64,000 nucleotides of DNA from assembly GCF_018449655.1 (NCBI RefSeq), contig NZ_JAAVUX010000001.1, forward strand, positions 1 through 64,000, given 5' to 3'. The notes beneath the pieces were generated by a model. It ran no database searches, had not been told where the DNA came from, and saw nothing but the letters and a program-made list of their open reading frames with translations. The position numbers and the translations under genes are program-made. Shown piece by piece: positions 30,862-39,508 of this stretch. The stretch comes from Pseudomonas sp. dw_358. GTDB lineage: Bacteria > Pseudomonadota > Gammaproteobacteria > Pseudomonadales > Pseudomonadaceae. How positions within the stretch are numbered: the first letter of the stretch is position 1; the number at the start of each line of letters is the position of its first letter.

Positions 30862-33282
30862 ATGAGCACTGACGGTGCTTCGAGCAGATCGCGCCTGCTA
30901 CCGAGCCTGCTCGGGGTGGTGCTGCTACTGCTGGGCCTGGCCCTGCTTGGGCTGGGCATCAAACTGGCGAGCCTCGGCGGTTCCCTTTATTACGTGATCG
31001 GCGGCCTGGCCGTTGCGATCACCGGCATCCTGCTGCTGCTGGGCCGTTCTTCGGCGCTGGGCCTGTACGCCATCTTCCTGTTTGCCAGTACCGTCTGGTC
31101 GCTGTGGGAAATCGGCCTGGACTGGTGGCAGTTGGTGCCCCGTCTTTCGTTGTGGTTCGTCTTCGGCGTGTTGCTGTTGCTGCCATGGTTCCGTCGCCCA
31201 TTGGTCGACCGTGAGCCCGCCGGCAAGGCCACGGCCTTGCTGACCGTGGCTGTGGTCCTGGCCGGTGCTTGCGCCGTCGGTTCGCAGTTCACCCACCCAG
31301 GCGAGATCGACGGTCAACTGGACCGCGACAGCGCCGGCACCGCCAGCGCCGCGCCCGCCCAGCCTGAGGGCGACTGGCAGAGCTACGGTCGCACCGAGTT
31401 CGGCGAACGTTATTCGCCGCTGACCCAGATCAACCCGGCCACGATCGGCAAGCTCAAAGAAGCCTGGCGTATCGAGACTGGCGACGTGAAAACCGCCAAA
31501 GATCCGGTGGAGATCACCAACCAGGACACCCCGCTGAAGGTCAACGGCATGCTGTATGCCTGCACCTCCCACAGCCAGGTACTGGCCCTGGACCCGGACA
31601 CCGGCAAGGAAATCTGGCGTTATAACCCGCACATCACGGGCCCTGACGACAACGACTTCACCGGCTGGGCGCACATGACCTGCCGTGGTGTGTCGTACTA
31701 CGATGAAGCCAATTTCAGCCGTACCGACGTGCCGAGCACCCCGGCCACGCTGTCGGACGCTGGCAAGGCCGTGGCCGCTGCATGCCCACGCCGCATCTTC
31801 CTGCCCACCGCTGACGCCCGCCTGATCGCGCTGAATGCCGACACCGGCAAGGTCTGCGAAGACTTCGGCGACAAAGGTGTGGTCAACCTGCGCACCAGCG
31901 AAGGTCCGTTCACCCCGGGTGGCTACTACTCCACCTCGCCGGCAGCCATCACCCGTAACCTGGTGATCATCGGCGGCCACGTGACCGACAACGAATCCAC
32001 CAGCGAACCGTCTGGCGTGATCCGTGCATTCGATGTCCACGACGGCCACCTGGTCTGGAACTGGGACGCCGGCAACCCCGACGAAACCACTCCATTGCCA
32101 GCCGGCAAGCTGTACACCCGCAACTCGCCGAACATGTGGTCCCTGGCCAGCGTCGACGAGAAACTGGGCATGGTCTACCTGCCAATCGGCAACCAGATGC
32201 CTGATCAGTGGGGCGCCGACCGTACTCCCGGTTCCGAGAAGTTCAGCGCCGGCACCGTGGCCTTGGACATCGACACCGGTAAAGTCCGCTGGAACTACCA
32301 GTTCACTCACCACGACCTGTGGGATATGGACGTACCGGCCCAGCCGACGTTGATCGATATGAAGACCGCTGACGGCATCAAGCCAGCGCTGATTCAACCG
32401 ACCAAGCAAGGCAGCCTCTACGTACTGGACCGTCGCACTGGCGCGCCGATCATCCCGATCGACGAAGTCAAGGTGCCGGGTGGTGCTGTTGAAGGCGACC
32501 ACAGCGCGCCGACCCAGGCCCGTTCGCGCCTGAACATGCTGCCGCCGGAACTGAACGAAAAAGCCATGTGGGGTGTGACTCCGGTCGACGAACTGCTGTG
32601 CCGTATCCAGTTCAAGTCGCTGCGTTATGAAGGCCAGTACACCCCTCCGTCGACCCAGGGCAGCATCATCTACCCGGGTAACGTAGGTGTGTTCAACTGG
32701 GGCGCCGTGTCCGTCGACCCGGTTCGTCAAATCCTGTTCAGCAGCCCGAACTACATGGCCTTTGTCTCCAAGCTGGTGCCACAGGCCCAAGTGGCTGCGG
32801 GCAGCAAGCGTGAAAGCGAAACCAGCGGTGTGCAACCAAACAAAGGCGCTCCGTATGCCGTGATCATGCACCCTCTGATGTCGCCATTCGGCGTACCTTG
32901 CCAGGCGCCAGCCTGGGGTTATGTGTCGGCGGTCGATTTGACCACGGGCAAGATCCTGTACAAGCACAAGAACGGCACCAGCCGCGACAGCTCGCCCATT
33001 CCGATCGGTGTGAACCTCGGCGTGCCGAGCATGGGTGGTTCCATGGTAACGGCGGGCGGCGTTGGCTTCCTCAGCGGTACCCTCGACCAGTACGTGCGTG
33101 CCTACGACGTCAAGAACGGCAAGATCCTCTGGTCCAGCCGTCTGCCAGCAGGCGGCCAGGCGACCCCGATGACCTACACCGGCAAGGATGGCCAGCAGTA
33201 CCTGCTGGTCACCGCTGGCGGCCACGGCTCGTTGGGTACCAAGATGGGCGACTACATCATTGCCTACAAGCTCGACAAATGA
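30862..33282 (+). CDS. gcd: PQQ-dependent membrane glucose dehydrogenase
   Basis: An 806-residue enzyme that oxidises glucose to gluconate at the outer face of the inner membrane and passes electrons to ubiquinone. The N-terminal 140 residues hold five membrane helices; the rest is the periplasmic PQQ beta-propeller with repeated tryptophan-docking blades. Family motifs GDWQSYGRTEFGERYSPL and VTAGGHGSLGTKMGDYI are present, the second near the C-terminus. It belongs to the glucose/quinate/shikimate dehydrogenase family; the length and motifs favour glucose. It ends with a strong terminator. Confidence 0.93.
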   Translation: MSTDGASSRSRLLPSLLGVVLLLLGLALLGLGIKLASLGGSLYYVIGGLAVAITGILLLLGRSSALGLYAIFLFASTVWSLWEIGLDWWQLVPRLSLWFVFGVLLLLPWFRRPLVDREPAGKATALLTVAVVLAGACAVGSQFTHPGEIDGQLDRDSAGTASAAPAQPEGDWQSYGRTEFGERYSPLTQINPATIGKLKEAWRIETGDVKTAKDPVEITNQDTPLKVNGMLYACTSHSQVLALDPDTGKEIWRYNPHITGPDDNDFTGWAHMTCRGVSYYDEANFSRTDVPSTPATLSDAGKAVAAACPRRIFLPTADARLIALNADTGKVCEDFGDKGVVNLRTSEGPFTPGGYYSTSPAAITRNLVIIGGHVTDNESTSEPSGVIRAFDVHDGHLVWNWDAGNPDETTPLPAGKLYTRNSPNMWSLASVDEKLGMVYLPIGNQMPDQWGADRTPGSEKFSAGTVALDIDTGKVRWNYQFTHHDLWDMDVPAQPTLIDMKTADGIKPALIQPTKQGSLYVLDRRTGAPIIPIDEVKVPGGAVEGDHSAPTQARSRLNMLPPELNEKAMWGVTPVDELLCRIQFKSLRYEGQYTPPSTQGSIIYPGNVGVFNWGAVSVDPVRQILFSSPNYMAFVSKLVPQAQVAAGSKRESETSGVQPNKGAPYAVIMHPLMSPFGVPCQAPAWGYVSAVDLTTGKILYKHKNGTSRDSSPIPIGVNLGVPSMGGSMVTAGGVGFLSGTLDQYVRAYDVKNGKILWSSRLPAGGQATPMTYTGKDGQQYLLVTAGGHGSLGTKMGDYIIAYKLDK

Positions 33283-33297
33283 TGAGTTGAAATGAGG

Positions 33298-33325
33298 AAC
33301 GGCGCCTTCGGGCGCCGTTTTTTTT
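33298..33325 (+). terminator. Terminator of gcd
   Basis: A perfect stem aacggcgcc/ggcgccgtt with a UUCG-type tetraloop is followed by a run of T bases. Confidence 0.95.
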
Positions 33326-33417
33326 GGTGCCCAGGATGGCCGCTACCGGCCATATTGGACATCTCGACAAACACAGGCATGATGGGCATTTGCTCCTGGC
33401 AGCCCGAAGGAATTTCA

Positions 33418-34173
33418 ATGAACCTGCCTCCCCGCCAGCAACAGATTCTCGAACTGGTCCGCGAACGCGGGTACGTCAGTATCGAGGAGATGGCCACGCT
33501 GTTCGTCGTCACCCCGCAGACCATTCGCCGCGACATCAACCAGTTGGCCGAAGCCAACCTGCTGCGTCGCTACCACGGCGGGGCAGCCTATGACTCGAGC
33601 ATCGAGAACACCGCCTACGCGATGCGCGCCGACCAGATGCGCGATGAAAAGCAACGCATTGCCGAAGCAGTGGCGGCGCAGATCCCCGACCACGCTTCGC
33701 TCTTCATTAATATAGGCACCACCACCGAATCCATTGCCCGTGCCCTGCTCAACCATAATCACCTGAAGATCATCACCAACAACCTGCATGTGGCGTCGAT
33801 CCTCAGCGGCAAGGATGACTTCGATGTACAACTGGCCGGCGGCACCGTGCGCCGTGACGGTGGCGTGGTCGGCCAGGCCAGTATCGACTTCATCACCCAG
33901 TTCAAGGTCGACTTCGCCCTGGTGGGTATCAGCGGCATCGATGAAGACGGCAGCCTGCTGGATTTCGACTACCAGGAAGTGCGGGTATCCCAGGCGATCA
34001 TTGCCAATGCCCGGCAGGTGATCCTCGCAGCTGACTCCAGCAAATTCGGCCGTAATGCCATGGTCCGCCTGGGCCCCATCACCCTGATCGACTGCCTGGT
34101 GACCGATCAGGCCCCAGTGGCAGCGCTGGGCCAGTTGCTGGTGCAGCACAAGATCCGCCTGGAAGTGGTCTAG
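33418..34173 (+). CDS. glpR: Glycerol-3-phosphate regulon repressor
   Basis: A 251-residue DeoR-family repressor. The N-terminal helix-turn-helix with the family signature runs [36 protein letters not shown] (20-55); the sugar-phosphate sensing domain follows, with [13 protein letters not shown]. It is expected to bind glycerol-3-phosphate and release the operators seen upstream of glpF and glpD. The start at MNLPPRQQ is chosen by homology; 42 extra codons upstream include the gcd terminator. In P. putida, glpR follows glpK directly (from memory). Confidence 0.94.
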   Translation: MNLPPRQQQILELVRERGYVSIEEMATLFVVTPQTIRRDINQLAEANLLRRYHGGAAYDSSIENTAYAMRADQMRDEKQRIAEAVAAQIPDHASLFINIGTTTESIARALLNHNHLKIITNNLHVASILSGKDDFDVQLAGGTVRRDGGVVGQASIDFITQFKVDFALVGISGIDEDGSLLDFDYQEVRVSQAIIANARQVILAADSSKFGRNAMVRLGPITLIDCLVTDQAPVAALGQLLVQHKIRLEVV

Positions 34174-34198
34174 CAGGACAGCGCCCATAGAGCGACCT

Positions 34199-34283
34199 CG
34201 GCCTGGAGCAAGCCCCTGCAGAACCGAGCTTGCTCGGGAACAGACACCGTGCCGCATTTATCCCGAGCAAGCTCGCTCTCGCA
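34199..34283 (-). repeat. REPIN-like repeat, copy 1
   Basis: The arms gagcttgctcggga (34226-34239) and tcccgagcaagctc (34261-34274) are a perfect 14-bp inverted repeat with a 21-base loop. The minus strand lines up with 54733-54800, including the loop segment cggtgtctgtt, so both are copies of one mobile repeat unit rather than unrelated hairpins. Confidence 0.75.
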
Positions 34284-34363
34284 GAGTAAGCTTAGTCATG
34301 ACGCCCACCTGGGGGTCGCGGGTCGCGTCCCAGGCGCCGCTGGTTACCCGCTATGCGCGCTTT

Positions 34364-34486
34364 CATGTTCGCTAATGTTCACATTTCGTCGGCTGATGAG
34401 TATTTTCAATCGTCCGAGGCTGGTCGTGCGCGCTTTCATGCGCTACTATTTTCGCAAGTGAACATTCATGTTCGTAATCGATTATA
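34364..34486. promoter_or_regulatory. Cluster of GlpR-like sites upstream of glpD
   Basis: Three candidate sites resemble the GlpR consensus: catgttcgctaatgttcaca near 34364-34385, attttcgcaagtgaacatt at 34448-34466, and catgttcgtaatcgattata near 34467-34486. They sit 17-140 bp before glpD, at the place of its promoter. Three sites close together suggest tight, cooperative repression by GlpR. Confidence 0.65.
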
Positions 34487-34502
34487 AGATCAGGAGGGCA
34501 AC

Positions 34503-36041
34503 ATGCCCCATTCCACCGGTTCCACCCCACCACTCGCCGAGGTCTATGACGTTGCCGTAATTGGCGGTGGTATCAATGGCGTGGGCATTGCGGCGGACGC
34601 GGCCGGGCGCGGTCTGTCGGTGTTCCTTTGCGAAAAGGATGACCTGGCCAGCCACACCTCCTCCAACAGTAGCAAGCTGATCCACGGCGGCCTGCGGTAC
34701 CTCGAACACAAAGAGTTTCGCCTGGTGCGTGAAGCGCTGGCCGAGCGCGAAGTGCTCCTCGCCAAGGCACCTCACATCGTCAAGCCCATGCGCTTCATCC
34801 TTCCTCACCGGCCACATCTGCGCCCGGCGTGGATGATTCGCGCGGGTCTCTTCCTCTATGACCATCTGGGCAAGCGCGAAAAGCTGCCAGGCTCGCGCAG
34901 CCTCAAGTTCGGTCCGCAAAGCCCGCTGAAAAACGAGATCACCCGTGGTTTCGAATACTCCGACTGCTGGGTGGACGACGCCCGCCTCGTCGTGCTCAAC
35001 GCCATGTCAGCCCGCGAGCACGGTGCGCACATCCACACCCTGACTCGCTGCGTCAACGCTCAGCGGGTCAAAGGCCAGTGGCAGGTGCAGCTGGAGCGCG
35101 CCGACGGCACGCTGTTTTCGATCCAGGCCAAGGCGTTGGTCAATGCGGCCGGGCCGTGGGTGGCCAAATTCATTCGTGACGACCTCAAGCTGGATTCGCC
35201 CTACGGCATCCGCTTGATCCAGGGCAGCCATCTGATCGTGCCCAAGCTTTACGAGGGCCCGCAAGCGCACATTCTGCAGAATGAAGACCAGCGTATCGTG
35301 TTCACCATTCCGTATCTGGATCGCTTCACCATTCTCGGCACCACCGATCGCGAATACAAAGGCGACCCGAACAAGGTGGAAATTACCGAAGGGGAAACCG
35401 ACTACATCCTCAAGGTGGTCAACGCTCACTTCAAGAAACAGCTGGGCCGTGAAGACGTGGTGCGCACCTATTCGGGTGTGCGCCCGCTGTGCAACGACGA
35501 GTCGGACAACCCGTCGGCCATTACCCGTGACTACACGCTGTCGCTATCGGCCGGCCAGGGCGAGGCGCCTATTTTGTCGGTGTTCGGCGGCAAGCTCACC
35601 ACCTACCGCAAGCTCGCCGAATCGGCCATGGCCCAACTCGCGCCGTTCTTCCCGAACATGAAAGGCAGCTGGACCGCCACGGCCACCCTGCCCGGCGGCG
35701 AAGAGATGACCACGCCGCGCTCGCTCAGTGAGAAATTGCGCAGCCGCAACAGCTGGTTGCCTGCCGAGGTGGCGGATCGTTGGTCCATCACTTACGGCAA
35801 CCGCAGCTGGAAATTGCTGGAAGGCGTGAGCGGCCTTGAAGGCCTGGGCGAGATGATCGGCGCCGGTCTTTATGCCCGTGAGGTTGACTACCTGTGGGAT
35901 CAGGAGTGGGCGCGCACGGCGACAGACATCCTCTGGCGTCGGACCAAGCTGGGGCTGTTCAGCACCGAGGCCGAGCAGTTGCGCCTTGAGCAGTACTTGC
36001 AGACCAAGGCCCGCGACCGCAGCAAGACTGAAGCGGCCTGA
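34503..36041 (+). CDS. glpD: Aerobic glycerol-3-phosphate dehydrogenase
   Basis: A 512-residue FAD enzyme on the inner membrane that oxidises glycerol-3-phosphate to dihydroxyacetone phosphate and feeds the quinone pool. The FAD-binding GGGING motif is at 21-26, followed by the family blocks HTSSNSSKLIHGGLRYLEH and FGGKLTTYRKLAE. Length is normal. It completes the glp regulon and is preceded by several GlpR-like operators and an aggagg ribosome site. Confidence 0.96.
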   Translation: MPHSTGSTPPLAEVYDVAVIGGGINGVGIAADAAGRGLSVFLCEKDDLASHTSSNSSKLIHGGLRYLEHKEFRLVREALAEREVLLAKAPHIVKPMRFILPHRPHLRPAWMIRAGLFLYDHLGKREKLPGSRSLKFGPQSPLKNEITRGFEYSDCWVDDARLVVLNAMSAREHGAHIHTLTRCVNAQRVKGQWQVQLERADGTLFSIQAKALVNAAGPWVAKFIRDDLKLDSPYGIRLIQGSHLIVPKLYEGPQAHILQNEDQRIVFTIPYLDRFTILGTTDREYKGDPNKVEITEGETDYILKVVNAHFKKQLGREDVVRTYSGVRPLCNDESDNPSAITRDYTLSLSAGQGEAPILSVFGGKLTTYRKLAESAMAQLAPFFPNMKGSWTATATLPGGEEMTTPRSLSEKLRSRNSWLPAEVADRWSITYGNRSWKLLEGVSGLEGLGEMIGAGLYAREVDYLWDQEWARTATDILWRRTKLGLFSTEAEQLRLEQYLQTKARDRSKTEAA

Positions 36042-36059
36042 CCGCTGCGCATAGCCGAC

Positions 36060-36093
36060 AGCCCCCGACCGCGAAAGCGTTCGGGGGCTGCTT
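36060..36093 (+). terminator. Hairpin after glpD
   Basis: The arms agcccccga and tcgggggct, with a further partly paired section around a GAAA loop, lie 19 bp after the stop. Only a few T bases follow, so termination may be moderate. Confidence 0.6.
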
Positions 36094-36104
36094 GGTTGCG
36101 GGCG

Positions 36105-36149
36105 GTCGGTTTTCCGAACGCATGGACCTCTTCGATTCGGAAAACCGAA
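36105..36149. promoter_or_regulatory. Two AauR-type operator palindromes
   Basis: Site 2, ttcggaaaaccgaa (36136-36149), is a perfect match to TTCGG-N4-CCGAA, the AauR motif reported for P. putida (recalled). Site 1, gtcggttttccgaa (36105-36118), has one mismatch. The centres are 31 bp, about three helical turns, apart. They lie about 75-120 bp upstream of the sigma-54 promoter, the usual place for an enhancer-binding regulator such as AauR, encoded at 41383. Confidence 0.8.
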
Positions 36150-36225
36150 TACGCACGAGCAACGCGCCCTCGAACCGACCAGTAATTAGTCAATAAAATC
36201 AGACGGTTACCTGCATCATCAGGGG

Positions 36226-36242
36226 TTGGCACGGGTCATGCT
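36226..36242 (+). promoter_or_regulatory. Sigma-54 promoter of aatJQMP
   Basis: ttggcacgggtcatgct shows the invariant GG-N10-GC of -24/-12 promoters and matches TGGCAC at the -24 element. It lies 66 bp before the aatJ start. It fits the AauR palindromes upstream and the sigma-54 activator gene in the same cluster. Confidence 0.85.
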
Positions 36243-36307
36243 GTCTCTGCTGACAGCAACGTGCAAGAGCCACTCGGGCTCGATAAAAAAAACAATGACG
36301 AGGTTTC

Positions 36308-37225
36308 ATGATGCGCTTTCTTTCCTCCCTGTTGACCGTGGCCGTCACCAGCGCCCTGTTCGCCACACCGGCACTGGCCACCGAACTCACCGGCACCCTG
36401 AAAAAGATCAAGGACTCCGGGGTTATCACCCTGGGCCATCGCGATGCCTCGATTCCGTTCTCCTACATGGCCGATGCCAGCGGCATACCGGTGGGCTACT
36501 CCCACGACCTGCAACTGCAGATTGTCGAAGCCCTGAAAAAGGACCTGGACCTGCCCGACCTCAGGGTCAAATACAACCTGGTCACCTCCCAGACCCGTAT
36601 CCCGCTGGTGCAGAACGGTACCGTCGACCTCGAGTGCGGCTCCACCACTAACAACGCCGAGCGTCAGCAGCAAGTGGACTTCTCGGTGGGCATCTTCGAG
36701 ATCGGCACCCGGCTGCTGGCGAAAAAGGATTCCCCCTACAAGGACTTTGCCGACCTCAAAGGCAAGAACGTCGTGACGACCGCCGGCACCACCTCCGAAC
36801 GCCTGCTCAAGTCCATGAATGCCGACCAGAAGATGGGCATGAACGTCATCTCGGCCAAGGACCACGGCGAGTCATTCCAGATGCTGGAGAGCGGTCGCGC
36901 GGTTGCCTTCATGATGGACGACGCCCTGTTGGCCGGGGAAATGGCCAAGGCCAAGAAGCCTGGCGACTGGGCGGTGACCGGCACGCCGCAGTCTTATGAA
37001 ATCTACGGCTGCATGGTGCGCAAGGGGGATGCTCCGTTCAAGCAGGCGGTGGACGAGGCCATCAAGGCCACCTTTGCCTCCGGCCAGATCAACACGATCT
37101 ACGGCAAATGGTTCCAGCAACCTATCCCGCCCAAGGGCCTGAACCTGCAGTTCCCCATGAGCAGCGAATTCAAGGCCCTGATCGCCACCCCGAGCGATCA
37201 GCCGGCCGCCGACAAGAAGTCCTGA
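36308..37225 (+). CDS. aatJ: Glutamate/aspartate periplasmic binding protein
   Basis: A 305-residue binding protein of the GltI/AatJ family for acidic amino acids and amides. It has a Sec signal peptide (about 1-24, ending PALA) and the family motifs IPFSYMADASGIPVGYSHDL and QNGTVDLECGSTTNNAERQQQVDFS. It is first in the aatJQMP-aauSR cluster, the order known from P. putida. Two ATG codons are in tandem (36308, 36311) behind gagg, so the start may be one residue shorter. Confidence 0.93.
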   Translation: MMRFLSSLLTVAVTSALFATPALATELTGTLKKIKDSGVITLGHRDASIPFSYMADASGIPVGYSHDLQLQIVEALKKDLDLPDLRVKYNLVTSQTRIPLVQNGTVDLECGSTTNNAERQQQVDFSVGIFEIGTRLLAKKDSPYKDFADLKGKNVVTTAGTTSERLLKSMNADQKMGMNVISAKDHGESFQMLESGRAVAFMMDDALLAGEMAKAKKPGDWAVTGTPQSYEIYGCMVRKGDAPFKQAVDEAIKATFASGQINTIYGKWFQQPIPPKGLNLQFPMSSEFKALIATPSDQPAADKKS

Positions 37226-37305
37226 TCACCGTCCCTTCCACCCGGCGCCTGATGGCCGCCGGGTGGCTTCCCGTGTCTGTGAACCTCTGTTCGGAGCAAG
37301 CCCCG

Positions 37306-38052
37306 ATGAATTACAACTGGGACTGGAGCGTCTTCTTCAAGTCCACCGGCGTCGGCAACGAAATCTACCTGGACTGGTACCTCAGTGGCCTGGGCTGGAC
37401 CGTGGCCATTGCCCTCGTCGCCTGGATCATTGCCCTGCTGCTGGGCTCGTTGCTGGGTGTCATGCGCACCCTGCCCAACCGCTGGCTGTCGGCGATTGCC
37501 AGCGTCTATGTGGAAATCTTTCGCAACGTACCGCTGCTGGTGCAACTGTTCATCTGGTACTTCCTGGTGCCCGACCTGCTGCCGGACAACCTCCAGGAGT
37601 GGTACAAGCAGGACCTCAACCCCACCACCTCGGCCTTCCTCAGCGTGGTGGTGTGCCTGGGCCTGTTTACCGCCGCGCGGGTCTGCGAGCAAGTGCGCAC
37701 GGGCATCGAGGCCCTGCCCCGTGGGCAGGAGTCGGCCGCCCGGGCCATGGGCTTCGGCCTCTGGCAAACCTATGGCCACGTCCTGTTGCCACAGGCCTTT
37801 CGTGTCGTCATCCCGCCGCTGACCTCGGAGTTTCTCAACGTCTTCAAGAACTCCTCGGTGGCCTCGCTGATCGGCCTGATGGAGCTGCTGGCCCAGACTA
37901 AACAGACCGCCGAATTCTCCGCCAACCTGTTCGAAGCCTTCACCCTGGCCACGCTGATCTACTTCACCTTGAACATGAGCCTGATGCTGTTGATGCGCAT
38001 CGTCGAGAAAAAAGTCGCCGTGCCCGGACTGATGTCCGCGGGGGGTAAATGA
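37306..38052 (+). CDS. aatQ: Glutamate/aspartate ABC permease (AatQ/GltJ)
   Basis: A 248-residue inner-membrane permease. The start at [11 protein letters not shown] is preceded by ggag. Hydrophobic helices begin at about residue 23, and the ATPase-coupling loop [30 protein letters not shown] lies near 138-167. It pairs with aatM, whose start overlaps its stop. Confidence 0.92.
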   Translation: MNYNWDWSVFFKSTGVGNEIYLDWYLSGLGWTVAIALVAWIIALLLGSLLGVMRTLPNRWLSAIASVYVEIFRNVPLLVQLFIWYFLVPDLLPDNLQEWYKQDLNPTTSAFLSVVVCLGLFTAARVCEQVRTGIEALPRGQESAARAMGFGLWQTYGHVLLPQAFRVVIPPLTSEFLNVFKNSSVASLIGLMELLAQTKQTAEFSANLFEAFTLATLIYFTLNMSLMLLMRIVEKKVAVPGLMSAGGK

Positions 38053-38717
38053 TGGACTTCAGCTCCATTGTCCCGGCGCTGCCCGCGCTGTGGAACGGCA
38101 TGAAACTCACCTTGCAGCTCATGGTGCTCGGGGTGCTCGGCGGCCTGGCACTGGGCACCATGCTGGCGCTGATGCGCCTGTCCTCCCGCCGATGGATGGC
38201 GCGCCTGGCCGGGGCCTACGTCAATTACTTCCGTTCCATTCCGTTGCTGCTGGTGATCACCTGGTTCTACCTGGCGGTGCCGTTCGTGCTGCGCTGGGCC
38301 ACCGGCCAGGACACCCCGGTAGGTGCATTCACCTCCTGCCTGGTGGCCTTCATGATGTTCGAGGCCGCGTACTTCTGCGAAATCGTGCGCGCCGGGGTGC
38401 AATCCATCCCCCGCGGGCAGATGGGTGCGTCCCAGGCGCTGGGCATGAGCTACGCCCAAAGCATGCGCCTGATCATCCTGCCCCAGGCGTTTCGCAAGAT
38501 GACCCCGCTGCTGCTGCAGCAAAGCATCATCCTGTTCCAGGACACCTCGCTGGTGTACACCGTCGGCCTGGTCGACTTCCTCAACTCCGCCCGCGCCAAC
38601 GGCGACATCATTGGCCAGGCCAACGAGTTTCTGGTGTTTGCCGGGGTGGTCTACTTCGTCATCAGCTTCTCCGCCACCCGGCTGGTCAAGCACCTGCAAA
38701 CAAGGTTTGCCCTATGA
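38049..38717 (+). CDS. aatM: Glutamate/aspartate ABC permease (AatM/GltK)
   Basis: A 222-residue partner permease of the same family with the coupling loop [32 protein letters not shown] (about 120-151). It overlaps both neighbours by 4 bp, so three cistrons are translationally linked. A second ATG at 38052 could be the true start. Confidence 0.92.
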   Translation: MMDFSSIVPALPALWNGMKLTLQLMVLGVLGGLALGTMLALMRLSSRRWMARLAGAYVNYFRSIPLLLVITWFYLAVPFVLRWATGQDTPVGAFTSCLVAFMMFEAAYFCEIVRAGVQSIPRGQMGASQALGMSYAQSMRLIILPQAFRKMTPLLLQQSIILFQDTSLVYTVGLVDFLNSARANGDIIGQANEFLVFAGVVYFVISFSATRLVKHLQTRFAL

Positions 38718-39448
38718 TCTCCATCAAAAACATCAGCAAATGGTATGGCGACTTCCAGGTGTTGACTGAATGCAGCACCCACGTGCGCAAAGGCGAGGTG
38801 GTAGTGGTCTGCGGACCGTCCGGCTCGGGCAAGTCGACCCTGATCAAGTGCGTCAATGCGCTGGAACCGTTCCAGAAAGGCGACATCGTGGTGGACGGCA
38901 CCGCCCTCGCCGATCCCAAGACCCACCTGCCCAGATTACGCTCGCGGGTCGGCATGGTGTTTCAGCACTTCGAGCTGTTTCCCCACCTGACCATCACCGA
39001 GAACCTGACCATCGCGCAGATCAAGGTGCTGGGGCGGGGCAAGGCCGAAGCCACCGAAAAAGGCTTGAAGCTGCTTGACCGCGTTGGCCTCGCCGCCCAT
39101 GCCCACAAGCATCCGGGCCAACTGTCCGGCGGCCAGCAGCAACGGGTGGCGATTGCCCGCGCGCTGGCCATGGACCCGGTGGTGATGCTGTTCGACGAAC
39201 CGACCTCGGCGCTGGACCCGGAAATGGTCAACGAGGTGCTGGACGTCATGGTGCAACTGGCGCACGAGGGCATGACCATGATGTGCGTCACCCATGAGAT
39301 GGGTTTTGCGCGCAAGGTCGCCGACCGGGTGATCTTCATGGACCAGGGACGCATTGTCGAAGATTGCGCCAAGGAAGACTTCTTCGGTGACGTGACCGCG
39401 CGCTCCGAGCGTGCCCAGCAGTTTCTGGCCCGCATCCTCCAGCACTGA
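38714..39448 (+). CDS. aatP: Glutamate/aspartate ABC ATP-binding protein
   Basis: A 244-residue ATPase energising acidic amino-acid import. Walker A is GPSGSGKST near residues 34-42, the signature is LSGGQQQR, and Walker B is [14 protein letters not shown]. The start at [12 protein letters not shown] is fixed by the ATGA overlap with aatM. It closes the transporter part of the cluster. Confidence 0.94.
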   Translation: MISIKNISKWYGDFQVLTECSTHVRKGEVVVVCGPSGSGKSTLIKCVNALEPFQKGDIVVDGTALADPKTHLPRLRSRVGMVFQHFELFPHLTITENLTIAQIKVLGRGKAEATEKGLKLLDRVGLAAHAHKHPGQLSGGQQQRVAIARALAMDPVVMLFDEPTSALDPEMVNEVLDVMVQLAHEGMTMMCVTHEMGFARKVADRVIFMDQGRIVEDCAKEDFFGDVTARSERAQQFLARILQH

Positions 39449-39508
39449 CAGCCGTCCCGCGTACCCGCCCGTTGGGCGCGGTACGCTGGCTCGACCAAGG
39501 CCTGTGTG

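Noticed and set aside
30925..33225. A 766-codon open frame antisense to gcd
   Set aside because: It is a shadow of gcd, produced by high-GC codon bias. It has a His/Arg/Gln-rich composition, no ribosome site and no known domain.
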